Shown: positions 16,897-25,881, numbered from the stretch's first letter. The stretch: 64,000 bases of DNA from Actinomycetota bacterium (GCA_035765775.1 DASTWV010000055.1:1-64000); one strand, 5' to 3'. Notes: a model not told the origin generated them from the letters alone. Numbers and translations are program-made.

Positions 16897-17326
16897 AGAT
16901 GCCCCCCGGAGCCGATTGGAGACGGGTTACGAGCGTTTGTTATGTTTTATCGGGATCTCAGCGGGATAACTCCCCGCCTCCCAGGGCTCCCCAGGCCACC
17001 GGCCTGAGCACCCGGGCATCCAGTCCTCATCGCGCGATATCTAGGAGTTACCCGGCCGGAGGGAAGGCAACACCTTGCAGGCCCTGCACGTCCCGGATAT
17101 GACGGTTTTGATAAGGATAGGGAGCTGCGCCGGGCGCCCTGCCGAACCCTTTCGGGTCATCTGCGACTTGCTGAACACCTAATGTTCGGAGAATATTCAC
17201 AGATCCGTCACAGAATATTCCCTGAATCAGCTCGATTTTGTTACAGAGGACGCCTAGGGTGCCCTCGGTCGCCCGACCGCGCACTGCAACCCGCGCACTG
17301 CAACCGACGGAGAGAAGGAGGAGCCC
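16897..17326. promoter_or_regulatory. divergent regulatory region between GH5 and phosphoesterase genes
   Basis: This 430-base, locally AT-rich stretch has no gene. It contains two copies of the palindrome GAATATTC (17191-17198 and 17213-17220) exactly 22 bp apart, about two helical turns, so two regulator dimers could bind the same face. Nearer the plus-strand gene is a perfect tandem duplication of CCGCGCACTGCAAC (17277-17304), then GAAGGAGGAG as Shine-Dalgarno. Confidence 0.5.
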
Positions 17327-18790
17327 ATGCGGATGTTCAGGCGTGCCGTCCACCACTGGCTCGGAGCCGCCCTCGGCTTCGGGATGCTGCTGGGAGCAGC
17401 GGGCGTCGGCGCCGGGTCGCCGGCACACGCTGCCGGGACGGTGCCGAACTTCGACCACATCTTCACGATCATGATGGAGAACCACTCCTACAGCGACATC
17501 ATCGGCAACTCGCAGGCGCCCTACATCAACAGCCTGGCCTCCCGGTACGGGCTGGCGACGAACTACTTCGCCGTCTCCCACCCCAGCCTGCCGAACTACC
17601 TGGCGGCCACTGGAGCCAGCACCTTCGGGGTCACCTCGGACTGCACCACCTGCTTCCAGGCCCAGCCCAACATCGCGGTCGACCGGGTGGAGGCCTCCGG
17701 CCGGAGTTGGAAGGCGTACATGGAGTCGATGCCCAGCCCGTGCTTCGTCGGCGACTCGGGTGAGTACGCCCAGAAGCACGACCCCTTCGTTTACTACAAC
17801 GACATCCGGCTGAACTCGACGGAGTGCAACAAGGTGGTGCCCTACCCGCAGCTGGCCACCGACCTCGCCTCGACCACGACCACGCCCAACTACGCCTGGA
17901 TCACACCGAACCTGATCGACGACATGCACGACGGCACCATCGCCCAGGGCGACACCTGGCTGAGCCAGAACGTCCCCACCATCCTCAACTCGCCGGCGTT
18001 CACCCAGCAGAACTCCCTGCTGATGATCACGTGGGACGAGGACGACTCCTCGATGGGCAACCAGGTGCCGATGCTGATGATCGCCAGCAGCGTGGGGGCC
18101 GGGACCCGTTCGGCCGCCCAGTACAACCACTACTCCTACCTGAAGACCATCGAGGGCGCCTGGGGCCTGTCGCCGCTCACCAGCAACGACGGCGGGGCCT
18201 CGGCGATGAGCGACTTCTTCGGGGGCGGGACGACCACGCCCCCGTCCTTCACCGCCGACACCCCGCCGACCTCGGCGACGGTCGGGCAGCCCTACAGCTA
18301 CACGTTCCAGGCGAGCGGCACCCCGGCGCCGACCTACGCCCTGGCGTCCGGCTCCCTGCCCAGCGGGCTGAGCTTGAACGGGACAACCGGCGTGCTGTCC
18401 GGTACCCCGATCCTCCCCGGGTCCTCCACCTTCACCGTCTCGGCCACCAACAGCGCCGGGAGCGCCACCACCCCGTCCATCACGATCACTGTGACGGCGG
18501 GCGCCACGGTGCCCGGGGCGCCCACCGGCGTGTCGGCCGTGGCGGACAAGCACGCCTCGGCAACGGTGAGTTGGACCGCCCCCTCCAGCACCGGCGGGTG
18601 CTCGATCACCGGCTACACCGTGACCTCGTCGCCCGGCGGCAAGACCGCCTCGGTGGGCGGGTCCACCCTCTCGGCCAAGGTCACCCGGCTGACGGTGGGC
18701 ACCTCGTACACCTTCACCACCACGGCCACCAACTGCGCCGGGACCGGCCCCGCCTCGGCTCCGTCGAACGCCATCGTGGCCCGCAGGTAA
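17327..18790 (+). CDS. secreted phosphoesterase (PF04185-type) with Ig-like and fibronectin-like domains
   Basis: A 487-residue exported protein. Signal peptide about 1-36. The catalytic domain (about 40-300) is of the phospholipase C/acid phosphatase superfamily, with MENHSYSDI, HPSLPNYLAA, WITPNLIDDMHDG and TWDEDD motifs supplying metal and phosphate contacts. It is followed by a putative Ig-like domain (about 308-390, PPTSATVGQPYSYTFQASG) and a fibronectin type III-like domain to the end. The substrate is unknown. It shares the catalytic domain with the giant protein at 49065. Confidence 0.88.
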   Translation: MRMFRRAVHHWLGAALGFGMLLGAAGVGAGSPAHAAGTVPNFDHIFTIMMENHSYSDIIGNSQAPYINSLASRYGLATNYFAVSHPSLPNYLAATGASTFGVTSDCTTCFQAQPNIAVDRVEASGRSWKAYMESMPSPCFVGDSGEYAQKHDPFVYYNDIRLNSTECNKVVPYPQLATDLASTTTTPNYAWITPNLIDDMHDGTIAQGDTWLSQNVPTILNSPAFTQQNSLLMITWDEDDSSMGNQVPMLMIASSVGAGTRSAAQYNHYSYLKTIEGAWGLSPLTSNDGGASAMSDFFGGGTTTPPSFTADTPPTSATVGQPYSYTFQASGTPAPTYALASGSLPSGLSLNGTTGVLSGTPILPGSSTFTVSATNSAGSATTPSITITVTAGATVPGAPTGVSAVADKHASATVSWTAPSSTGGCSITGYTVTSSPGGKTASVGGSTLSAKVTRLTVGTSYTFTTTATNCAGTGPASAPSNAIVARR

Positions 18791-18813
18791 CCCCTCGTTT
18801 CCGCTGCCGTTCT

Positions 18814-18837
18814 CCGGGCGCCCTTCGGGGCGCCCGG
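18814..18837 (+). terminator. intrinsic terminator-like hairpin after the phosphoesterase gene
   Basis: A perfect 10-bp stem (CCGGGCGCCC with GGGCGCCCGG) and a TTCG tetraloop begin 24 bases after the stop codon. There is no T-tract, as is usual in GC-rich actinobacteria. Confidence 0.65.
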
Positions 18838-18876
18838 TGCGGGCCGCGAACCTGGCCAGTGGGTATCGTGCCGGTC

Positions 18877-19788
18877 ATGGATATCGCGGTCACCGGGTCG
18901 AGCGGCTTTCTCGGCTCTGCCCTGACCGCAGCCCTGACCGCTCGGGGTGACCATGTGGTCCGCCTCGTGCGCCCGGGCTCAACGGGCTCCGCCGGCTTCG
19001 TCGGCGGGGCTGACACCATCCGCTGGGATCCGTCGGCGGGCACGATCGATGCCGCTTCGTTGGAGGGCATCGGCGCCGTGGTGAATCTGGCCGGGCGGGC
19101 CATCGCCCCCCAGCCGTGGACCCGCGCCTACAAGGCGGAGGTGCTGGGGAGCCGGGTGAAGGCCACGACGCTGATCGCGACCACGCTTGCCGGCCTGCAG
19201 CGCCCGCCGTCGGTGCTGGTGAGCGCCTCTGCGTCCGGGTACTACGGCAACCGGGGCAACGAAATCCTCACCGAGCAGAGCGGCCCGGGCACGGGGTTCC
19301 TGGCCGAGGTGTGCCAGCAGTGGGAGGCGGCAGCGGCCCCGGCCACCGAAGCCGGCATCCGGGTGGCCTTCACCCGAACCGGGATCGTGCTGTCACCGCA
19401 GGGGGGCGCCCTCGGGCGGATGCTGCAGTTCTTCAAGATGGGCCTGGGGGGCAAGATCGGCGCCGGGACCCAATGGTGGAGCTGGATCGCCCTCGAGGAC
19501 GAGATCGGTGCCTTCCTGCATCTGCTGGACGGCGAGGCGAGCGGCCCGTTCAACCTGTGCGCCCCGCACCCGGTCACCAACGGCGAGCTGACGGCGTCGC
19601 TGGCTGCCGCCCTGCACCGCCCCGCAGTGCTGACCGTGCCCAAGCTGGCCCTGCGGGCATTCGGCGAGTTCGCCGACGAGATGCTGCTGGCCTCCCAGCG
19701 CATGGCCCCCACCCGGCTGGAGGAGACGGGCTACCTGTTCCGGTCGGTGGACCTGCTGCCGGCGCTCACCGCCCTGCTGGGCAGGTAA
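18877..19788 (+). CDS. TIGR01777-family epimerase (SDR extended fold)
   Basis: A 303-residue cytosolic protein with nucleotide-binding GSSGFLGSAL at residues 7-16, the family segment RWDP near 51, NLAGRAIA, SASASGYYGN around 114 and the C-terminal domain containing PKLALRAFGEFADEMLLASQRM. Members are widespread, of unclear role, and sometimes linked to cell division. An upstream in-frame valine codon could extend it by a few residues; ATG 18877 is used. Confidence 0.9.
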   Translation: MDIAVTGSSGFLGSALTAALTARGDHVVRLVRPGSTGSAGFVGGADTIRWDPSAGTIDAASLEGIGAVVNLAGRAIAPQPWTRAYKAEVLGSRVKATTLIATTLAGLQRPPSVLVSASASGYYGNRGNEILTEQSGPGTGFLAEVCQQWEAAAAPATEAGIRVAFTRTGIVLSPQGGALGRMLQFFKMGLGGKIGAGTQWWSWIALEDEIGAFLHLLDGEASGPFNLCAPHPVTNGELTASLAAALHRPAVLTVPKLALRAFGEFADEMLLASQRMAPTRLEETGYLFRSVDLLPALTALLGR

Positions 19789-19854
19789 GGCTCGTTCAGC
19801 GTCCTCCGGCGGAGCCGGTGGTGGCGGGTGGGCCGGCGGCGGGGCGGAGGCCCG

Positions 19855-21129
19855 TTACGCCGGTGAGGTAGCCCGGGCCGGGCCGGCTTCGGGGGCGTCG
19901 GCCATCGGCGACCGGGAACCGGTGAGCAGCACGACACCCCAGAAGATGAGCGCCAGCCCGGCGACCGCCCCTAAGCCGCTGCCCACGAGCAGGGCGGCAT
20001 CGACATGGTCTGACTGGGCAACCAGGTGGGCCAGGCTGGCGTTGCCCGGGTTGACGGGCACATAGATGACATCGACCTTCCCGTCCGGCAGCACGTCGTT
20101 GCCGTTGGGAGCCGGCATGATCCGGGTGATCACACGGCCGCTCTGGTCTGTGAAGGTGATCTGGTCCCTGCTACCGGAGCCACCGTTGAGCAGGGTGCCC
20201 TCGGCGTGTACGCCGTCCGCGCGGAGCTGGGAGAACTGCCGCTGCACGTTCGACACGTGGATGAGGAGCATGCCGGCCACCGGCAGGACCAGGAGCCCGA
20301 TGAGGACCAGAAGGGCCCCCAAGGCGACCTTGCGGCGCCGGCTGGGAGCCGGGGCGGGACGGGATCCGTCCGTGCGCTTCCCCGACGGGCGTGCCGACGG
20401 GGGAGCTGGCGGCGAAGGGGGCCGGGCGGCGGGCGGCGGTGTGCCCGGAGGATCCGGCTGGTCGTGCTCGGGTTCGGCCCCGGGCTCGGGCTCGAGGGCG
20501 GCGCCGACCGGTTCCTGCCCAGCGGCCACGGGTCCGGGGGCGGGGGCAGCCGCGGGTGCAGGCTCGGTCTCGGATGCGGGTGCAGGCTCGGTCTCGGACG
20601 GCGGCGGGACCACCACCGGGCGGGGCCGGGTGCTGGCCAGGCTGCTGGCCCAGGTCCGGCGTCCCGTCCGGGGATCGGCGGTCATCGCTTTCTCGCTCGA
20701 GGCGGGGGGTGGCGCGGCGGGGGACGAGGCGGCGCTGCTCGCCGAGCGGGAGCCCGCAGGATCAGGCGTTGACTCCTCCGCAGGTCTCCGGGACTCCCCC
20801 TCGGCGGGAAGCGCGAGCTCGACCGGGGTGGCCCTTGCCGTCCCGGCTTCCGCCGGTGGCGTCGTGGCTGCTGCCGGCGGCTCGGAATCAGGAACCCGGG
20901 AGGGCCGGGAGATGAGGAAGTCCAGTACCCCCGGTGGTGGGCCTGCCGAGCGCGCGGCCGCAACCGGGAGCACCCGGGGAGGAGCGTCCTCCGGTTCCTC
21001 GACCATGGCTGGCTGTGGGACCGGGGTTTCGGCAGGCCGACCAACTGCGGAGGCTGGCACAGGATCACCCACCGAGCTCACCGTTTCGGGATCTGTGAGT
21101 TGGGCAACCGGCTCGGCATCGGGCGGCAT
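19855..21129 (-). CDS. proline-rich membrane protein with DUF3592-like C-terminal domain (main part of a frame-disrupted gene)
   Basis: A 424-residue frame. Residues 1-260 are Pro/Ala/Glu-rich and disordered, including a PAPASETEPAP repeat. A basic stretch (SRRRK) precedes a membrane helix near 270-292. A small extracytoplasmic domain (about 300-375, with GTLLNGGSGSRDQITFTDQSG) and a second helix near 378-402 resemble DUF3592 proteins. The frame stays open upstream of this ATG to 21201, and the true N-terminus probably lies in another frame at 21311 (see the next entry). Function unknown; possibly an envelope-anchored protein. Confidence 0.65.
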   Translation of the reverse strand: MPPDAEPVAQLTDPETVSSVGDPVPASAVGRPAETPVPQPAMVEEPEDAPPRVLPVAAARSAGPPPGVLDFLISRPSRVPDSEPPAAATTPPAEAGTARATPVELALPAEGESRRPAEESTPDPAGSRSASSAASSPAAPPPASSEKAMTADPRTGRRTWASSLASTRPRPVVVPPPSETEPAPASETEPAPAAAPAPGPVAAGQEPVGAALEPEPGAEPEHDQPDPPGTPPPAARPPSPPAPPSARPSGKRTDGSRPAPAPSRRRKVALGALLVLIGLLVLPVAGMLLIHVSNVQRQFSQLRADGVHAEGTLLNGGSGSRDQITFTDQSGRVITRIMPAPNGNDVLPDGKVDVIYVPVNPGNASLAHLVAQSDHVDAALLVGSGLGAVAGLALIFWGVVLLTGSRSPMADAPEAGPARATSPA

Positions 21130-21311
21130 AGGCTCGCCCGCAGTCTCAACGGGCGCCGGTGCGTGGGTCGGCGCCTGAGGGCGTCCTCGGACGGGACCGG
21201 GTTATAGAACCCACCAGTGCCAGCCCGTGCCAGTTTCGTGAGCTGGCCGGCGGAAAAGTATCGCTCCTGGAAGCGGTGGAAGGGGTCAGGCTGCCAGCCC
21301 GGCAGGTCCAT
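21130..21311 (-). pseudogene. N-terminal piece of the proline-rich membrane protein, separated by a frame shift
   Basis: An ATG at 21311 opens a frame reading MDLPGWQPDPFHRFQERYFS and on, which resembles the GW.PDP...RY short domain (DUF2510-like) that begins many actinobacterial membrane proteins. After about residue 46 this frame degenerates into Arg-rich sequence, while the frame of the downstream 424-residue ORF becomes plausible coding sequence. One missing base near 21165-21190 (a GGG run is at 21179-21181) would join the two. It could be a sequencing error or a real mutation. Confidence 0.5.
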
Positions 21312-21409
21312 ATCCCTGAGCTTACGCGAGGACAGAAACCCTTGTCACCGAAGTCAAAGACGCTGGGGAAAAAATAATCATTTCGTAGCCGACGCGCTCT
21401 GGTGTTGGC

Positions 21410-21571
21410 TCACCATCGGTACCAGCGGCGGGTCGGGTGGGCACGGCTAACGATAAAACCTACGAGCCAGACAATGAACAGCAGGACAGCAAGGATCCAT
21501 AGCAGGTGAATGATCGCCCCCAGGAGGGCAAAGACCACCAGGACCGCCAGCACACCCAGGATGACGATCAC
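21410..21571 (-). CDS. small hydrophobic membrane protein
   Basis: A 53-residue protein: one or two membrane helices (residues 1-42, all aliphatic/aromatic) and a short basic tail ending RRWYRW. This composition and tail match a small hydrophobic protein common in actinobacteria, function unknown. The GTG start overlaps the stop of the VOC gene upstream (GTGA), which strongly supports translation. Confidence 0.7.
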   Translation of the reverse strand: MIVILGVLAVLVVFALLGAIIHLLWILAVLLFIVWLVGFIVSRAHPTRRWYRW

Positions 21572-21951
21572 TGGGCCCGCCTCGACTCGGGCGGGATGTA
21601 CTGCACGGCCCAGCGGTTGCCATCGGGATCGTTGAAGTTGACGAACTGACCCCAGGGCATGATCTCGACCTCGCTGACCGGGCAGCCGCGGCTGGCAAGA
21701 TCCATCCGGGCCTGGTTGATATCGTCGACCACCAGCTGGAGGCCCTCAATCGAGCCGGGCGCCATGCCGGTAATCCCGAGCCCGATGCAGATCGAGCATG
21801 AGGAGCCCGGCGGCGTCAGCTGGACGAAGCGCAGGGCCTCGTGGACGGCCACATCGACGTCACAGTGAAAGCCGGCCTGATCGACGTAGAAGGACTTGGC
21901 CCGATCGACATCGGAGACGGGCACCTGGACCAGCTCGAGGCGGAAGTCCAT
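21568..21951 (-). CDS. VOC-family protein
   Basis: A 127-residue glyoxalase/bleomycin-resistance-fold protein. LVQVPVSDVDRAKSFYVDQAGF at the start and FNDPDGNRWAVQYIPP at the end define the two modules. It resembles the VOC protein at 13342, including the LTPPGSSCSI stretch, so the two are paralogues. ATG 21951 is preferred over the longer frame (to 22008), whose extra residues are Gln/Arg-rich. No Shine-Dalgarno is clear; the transcript may be leaderless. Coupled to the small membrane protein gene. Confidence 0.83.
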   Translation of the reverse strand: MDFRLELVQVPVSDVDRAKSFYVDQAGFHCDVDVAVHEALRFVQLTPPGSSCSICIGLGITGMAPGSIEGLQLVVDDINQARMDLASRGCPVSEVEIMPWGQFVNFNDPDGNRWAVQYIPPESRRAQ

Positions 21952-22047
21952 GCGGAAAGTGTAGCGGTGTCTCCTGTGCGTCTGTCTTTGGGTCTCTCTT
22001 TGCGGCAAAGTGGGCCACGCCGCTCACAGGGCCCGTAGGATGAGGCC

Positions 22048-22350
22048 GTGCTTGATCTCTCCGAGGTGACCGCCGACACCTTTGCCCCCTTGGCCGGCTC
22101 CCCGTTCGCAGTGCAGCCAGGTGATGGCGCCGGGGGTTCACTGAGCTTGGCATTGGTGGAGGTGGAACGGCATGCGGGCGGGGCGCCCGGCCGGGAGGGT
22201 TTCTCCCTGACCTTCGAGGGGCCCAGAGCAACGCTCCTGGGGCAGGGCGTGCAACGCCTGGCCCACGATCGCCTCGGGGAGCTGGAGCTCTTCCTGGTGC
22301 CGGTCGGGGTAACCGAGACGGCCTTCCGCTACGAGGCCGTGTTCGGGTAA
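22048..22350 (+). CDS. DUF6916-like small protein
   Basis: A 100-residue soluble protein starting at GTG, with ATGAGG just upstream. The C-terminal half (FEGPRATLLGQGVQRLAHDRLGELELFLVPVG) matches the pattern of the DUF6916 family, in which a beta-rich domain is conserved but no function is known. It converges with yqeY ten bases away. Confidence 0.6.
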   Translation: MLDLSEVTADTFAPLAGSPFAVQPGDGAGGSLSLALVEVERHAGGAPGREGFSLTFEGPRATLLGQGVQRLAHDRLGELELFLVPVGVTETAFRYEAVFG

Positions 22351-22360
22351 CCACCTGGGG

Positions 22361-22831
22361 TCAGACGCTCTTGGCCAGCTGCTCCTTGACCAGCGCGGCC
22401 ACCCGGTCCCCCGCCGCCTGCTCTCCCAGGCGTGCCCGGACCGCCTTGATGACCGCCCCCATGGCCTTCGGCCCGGCCAGCCCGTTGCCCGCCGCCGCGG
22501 CCACCTCCTCGGCGACCACGAGCGCAAGTTCGGCGTCGGCCAGCTGCGCCGGCAGGTAGGCGGCCAGGACGTCGCCCTCGGCCCTCTCCCGGGCGGCCAG
22601 CGCATCCCGTCCGGCGTCGGTGTAGATGCCGGCGGCCTCGGTGCGCCTGTTGAGCTCGGAGCGGATGACGGCCCGCACCTGGTCGTCGGTCAGCTCAGCC
22701 GCCTCCGACCCGGCCACCTCCGCCTTGGTGATGGCGGAGAGAGCCATGCGCAGGGTGGCGGTCCTGACCTCGTCCCGGGCGCGCATCGAGTCGGTGAGGT
22801 CGGCGCGCAGCTGCTCTTTCAGGGATGCCAT
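22361..22831 (-). CDS. GatB/YqeY-domain protein
   Basis: A 156-residue helical protein of the YqeY family: MASLKEQLRADLTDSMRARD at the start, RTATLRMALSAI, and the C-terminal GatB tail-like domain (AMGAVIKAVRARLGEQAAGDRVAALVKEQL). The domain is shared with the tRNA-binding tail of GatB; the free-standing protein has no firmly known role. ATG 22831 fits the family start; the longer open frame upstream is an artefact. Confidence 0.9.
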   Translation of the reverse strand: MASLKEQLRADLTDSMRARDEVRTATLRMALSAITKAEVAGSEAAELTDDQVRAVIRSELNRRTEAAGIYTDAGRDALAARERAEGDVLAAYLPAQLADAELALVVAEEVAAAAGNGLAGPKAMGAVIKAVRARLGEQAAGDRVAALVKEQLAKSV

Positions 22832-22905
22832 CGCATCGGATAATGCCGCGGGTTGGTCGGGCAGTCCACCGTCGTGCCCAGAACGCAAGAAAGCGAGGAG
22901 GGGCC

Positions 22906-23208
22906 ATGTACGTCGTGTGCGTCCGGATCCAGGTGGTCGAGGGCGAGGAGGGGGCATTCATCGAGGCCACCCGGGCGAATCACGAGGCCACCCGCCAGGA
23001 GCCGGGCAATGCCCGCTTCGACGTCCTGCGCCACGCGACTGAGCCGGACCGGTTCTTCCTCTACGAGGCCTACCTCGACGAGGCGGCCTTCGTCACTCAC
23101 CAGCAGACGCCCCACTACCTGCACTGGCGCGAGACGGTGGCGCCGCTGATGGCGGTGCCGAGGATCGGCGACCGCCATCAGAGCCTCTTCCCCGACCCCT
23201 GGTCGTGA
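22906..23208 (+). CDS. antibiotic biosynthesis monooxygenase (ABM)-domain protein
   Basis: A 100-residue dimeric alpha/beta-barrel protein, typical length for the ABM/LsrG family: MYVVCVRIQVVEGEEGAFIEA, HEATRQEPGNARFDVL, FFLYEAYLDEAAFVTHQQTPHY. Such proteins are small oxidoreductases or isomerases. ATG 22906 follows GAGGAGG. The stop overlaps the alcohol dehydrogenase start (TGATG), so the two genes form an operon and may act on related substrates. Confidence 0.87.
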   Translation: MYVVCVRIQVVEGEEGAFIEATRANHEATRQEPGNARFDVLRHATEPDRFFLYEAYLDEAAFVTHQQTPHYLHWRETVAPLMAVPRIGDRHQSLFPDPWS

Positions 23209-24404
23209 TGGCCTTCGCCTTCCGGACCGCGGGCAGCGTGCTGTTCGGCCGCGGGGAGTGCGAGAAGGCCGGCGGGCTCATCGCCGGCTTCTCCGACCGG
23301 GTGCTGCTGGTGACCGGCGCGGCCTCGGCGGAGCGGTCCGGGCTGCTGGAGCGCCTCTCGCGCTCGCTGGCGGACCGCGGGGTGTCGTTCGCCCGGTTCT
23401 CCATCGCCGGGGAGCCCGACATCTCGATCGTCGATGCCGGGGCATCCGCCGGCCGCGAGGCGGGGTGCGGGGCGGTGCTGGCCGTGGGCGGCGGCAGCGT
23501 CCTCGATGCCGGCAAGGCAATCGCCGCCCTGGCCACCAACGGGGGTGCGGCACTCGACTACCTCGAGGAGGTGGGGGCCGGCCGGCCGGTGGCGCAGCCG
23601 TCCCTGCCGGTGGTTGCTGTCCCCACCACCGCCGGGACGGGCTCCGAGGTGACCCGCAACGCCGTGCTGCGGGTGCCGGAAGCAGCGGTGAAACGCAGCA
23701 TGCGCAGCGACTTCCTCCTGCCCCGGGTGGCGCTGGTCGACCCATCGTTGAGCGAGACCGCCCCGGTGCCCGTGGCAGCCGCCGCCGGGCTCGACGCCCT
23801 CACCCACTTGATCGAGAGCTATACCTCCACGGGCGCCCGGGCGATGACCGATGCCCTGGCGCTGCCGGGCATCCGGCTGGCGGCCGGAGGGCTGCGGGCG
23901 CTGGCCGGGCTGGCGGATCCCGGCACCGGGCATAGCTCCGGTGAGGCCGCTCCGCCCAGCGATCGGATGGCCCTCGCCAGCCTGTGGGGCGGGATGGCCT
24001 TGGCCAACGCCGGCCTCGGGGCGGTGCACGGCCTGGTCGCCGCCCTGGGCGGCTCGGGCCGGGTGACCCACGGCGTGGCCTGCGCCTGCCTGCTCCCCCA
24101 CACCGTGTTGGTCAACCATGAGGCGCTGCTCCGCCGCACGCCGGACAGCCCGGCGCTGGGGCGCTATGCCGACGTCTTCTCGGTCCTGAGCCCGACGGAC
24201 CCGACCGCGGAAGCCGCGGCGGGGGTGCTGGAGGACCTGCGCTGCCGACTGGGCGTGCCGGGCCTGGGAACTGCAGGGTTGGCCCGGGCGGAGATCGAGG
24301 GAGCGGTCGAGCATTCCCGAGGCGGCAGCATGCGCTTCAACCCGGTGGAGCTGACGGACGCCGAGCTGGAGTCGATCGTGGGGGCGGCGCTGGCACAAGG
24401 GTGA
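23208..24404 (+). CDS. iron-containing alcohol dehydrogenase family protein
   Basis: A 398-residue enzyme. The N-terminal NAD-binding domain has GGGSVLDAGKAIA near 92-104 and PTTAGTGSEVTRNAV near 138-152; the C-terminal helical domain carries the metal ligands, Asp in GLDALTHLIESYTS (about 187-200) and His in GAVHGL and in CLLPH. It should oxidise an alcohol or reduce an aldehyde/ketone, resembling the maleylacetate reductase/1,3-propanediol dehydrogenase group. It is translationally coupled to the ABM gene and ends 7 bases from a convergent kinase gene. Confidence 0.92.
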   Translation: MAFAFRTAGSVLFGRGECEKAGGLIAGFSDRVLLVTGAASAERSGLLERLSRSLADRGVSFARFSIAGEPDISIVDAGASAGREAGCGAVLAVGGGSVLDAGKAIAALATNGGAALDYLEEVGAGRPVAQPSLPVVAVPTTAGTGSEVTRNAVLRVPEAAVKRSMRSDFLLPRVALVDPSLSETAPVPVAAAAGLDALTHLIESYTSTGARAMTDALALPGIRLAAGGLRALAGLADPGTGHSSGEAAPPSDRMALASLWGGMALANAGLGAVHGLVAALGGSGRVTHGVACACLLPHTVLVNHEALLRRTPDSPALGRYADVFSVLSPTDPTAEAAAGVLEDLRCRLGVPGLGTAGLARAEIEGAVEHSRGGSMRFNPVELTDAELESIVGAALAQG

Positions 24405-24411
24405 CGCCGGG

Positions 24412-25881
24412 TCAGGCCCGCTCTGCGGCGCCGTCCGGGCCCGCCGGCAACCAGCCCCGGTCGACCAGAGCGGCGACGAACCGGCGGTAGTTCTCCTCCA
24501 GCGGGCCGGCGTGCTCGCCGTCAGGCTCGACCTCGACACCCCCCACTGCCATGGCGGGCGTGGCCGCAGCCAGGTCTGCGTGGGGCCCGCCGGCGGCGGC
24601 CAGGATGGCGGCGCCGAGGGCCGTGCTGGCCCCGGGCTTCTCGGACACGACCCGCCCGAGCACCGCGGCCCGGATGCGGTTCCACACCCGGCTCGTGCTG
24701 CCACCCCCGGTGACGGCGATGGAAGCCGGCGGGGGCGCCCCGAGCGTGGCGAGGCGCTCGTAGCACAGCCGCTCGACGAAGGCGACCCCCTCGAGCAGGG
24801 CCCGGTAGTGCTCGGCCTCGTTGACCGGATCGCCGATGAGGAAGGCCTCCGCGTCCGGATTGGTGAACGGGAAGCGCTCGCCCCGCCCCACCAGGGGATA
24901 GGCGATGACCGAGGCCGGGCGCCCGGCAGCTGCGGCATCGAGGCGGGCCAGGTCCTGGCCCGGGAACCCAACCGCGAGAGCCCGGGCGCCGGCGCTGGAG
25001 GCACCACCCGGGAGCCACCAGCCCTCGGGGTGGCGGTGGCTGTAGACCGCCCCGGCCGGGTCGGCCACGATGCCCGGGCTGGCACCTTTCAGGACCAGGG
25101 TGGAGCCGAGCACCGAGACGTAGTGGCCCGGCAGCTCGGCCCCGGCGGCGATCTGGGAAGCGCACGAGTCCGTCATACCCAAACGCACCGGGCACCCCGC
25201 AGGCAGGCCGGTGGCCTGCGATCCGGACTGGCAGACGGTGCCGGCCACCGCGGTCGGGCGGCCGACCGGGGGAAGCAGGTCGGCAGGGACGCCCACAGCC
25301 TCCATCGCCTCGAGCGCCCACTCGCCCCGGAGAGGGTCGTAGCCGCTTTTGAGGGCGTGGCTCCAGTCGGTGGGCGGGAGATCGCCGACGAGATGGCGCA
25401 GGACCACCTCGGGCACGTGGGCCAGGCGGGCTGCCCGCCCGGCGATCTCGGGCTGGGTCATGAGCCACGCCCACTTGGCGATGCCGAACGACGCCCCGAT
25501 GCGCAGACCGAGCGCGGCCCAGCGGTCGGCGGCGGCCTCCTGGGCGGCCCGGGCCTGGGTGACCGCACGCTGGTCGGCGTAGGTGAGCGCCGGGCCGAGG
25601 GGTTCCCCGTCACGGTCGAGCGCCACGACGGTGGCCGACGTGGCCGCGACGCTCACCCCGGCGATCCGGGCAGCGGCCGGGCCGAGCTGCCCGGTGAGCT
25701 GCTGGAGGGCGGTGGCGACCGTGGGCCACCAGGGGCTGGCGTCCTGCTCGACCCAGCCCGGCTGCGGGCTGACCGGGGGCGGCAGGGGGGCGCGGGCCGA
25801 GGCGTGGACCCGGCCCTCGAGGTCGGCGGCGAGCACGCGCACCTCCGCGGTGGCTACGTCGATGCCGACGACCAACTCCAT
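24412..25881 (-). CDS. FGGY-family carbohydrate kinase
   Basis: A 489-residue sugar kinase with the actin-like ATPase fold: GIDVATAEVRV at the start, the catalytic Asp in GMTDSCASQIAAGA near 236, a GSTLVLKG phosphate loop and GGGSTSRVWNRIRA near 400. SHALKSGYDP and the overall length point toward the ribulokinase/xylulokinase-like branch; the sugar cannot be fixed. No sugar transporter gene is adjacent. It is divergent from the following acetyltransferase gene. Confidence 0.9.
   Translation of the reverse strand: MELVVGIDVATAEVRVLAADLEGRVHASARAPLPPPVSPQPGWVEQDASPWWPTVATALQQLTGQLGPAAARIAGVSVAATSATVVALDRDGEPLGPALTYADQRAVTQARAAQEAAADRWAALGLRIGASFGIAKWAWLMTQPEIAGRAARLAHVPEVVLRHLVGDLPPTDWSHALKSGYDPLRGEWALEAMEAVGVPADLLPPVGRPTAVAGTVCQSGSQATGLPAGCPVRLGMTDSCASQIAAGAELPGHYVSVLGSTLVLKGASPGIVADPAGAVYSHRHPEGWWLPGGASSAGARALAVGFPGQDLARLDAAAAGRPASVIAYPLVGRGERFPFTNPDAEAFLIGDPVNEAEHYRALLEGVAFVERLCYERLATLGAPPPASIAVTGGGSTSRVWNRIRAAVLGRVVSEKPGASTALGAAILAAAGGPHADLAAATPAMAVGGVEVEPDGEHAGPLEENYRRFVAALVDRGWLPAGPDGAAERA

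Noticed and set aside
17181-17196. GAAC...GTTC pair near 17173-17187 as a second SOS box
   Set aside because: The spacing between half-sites is 7 bases instead of 4, so it does not fit LexA.
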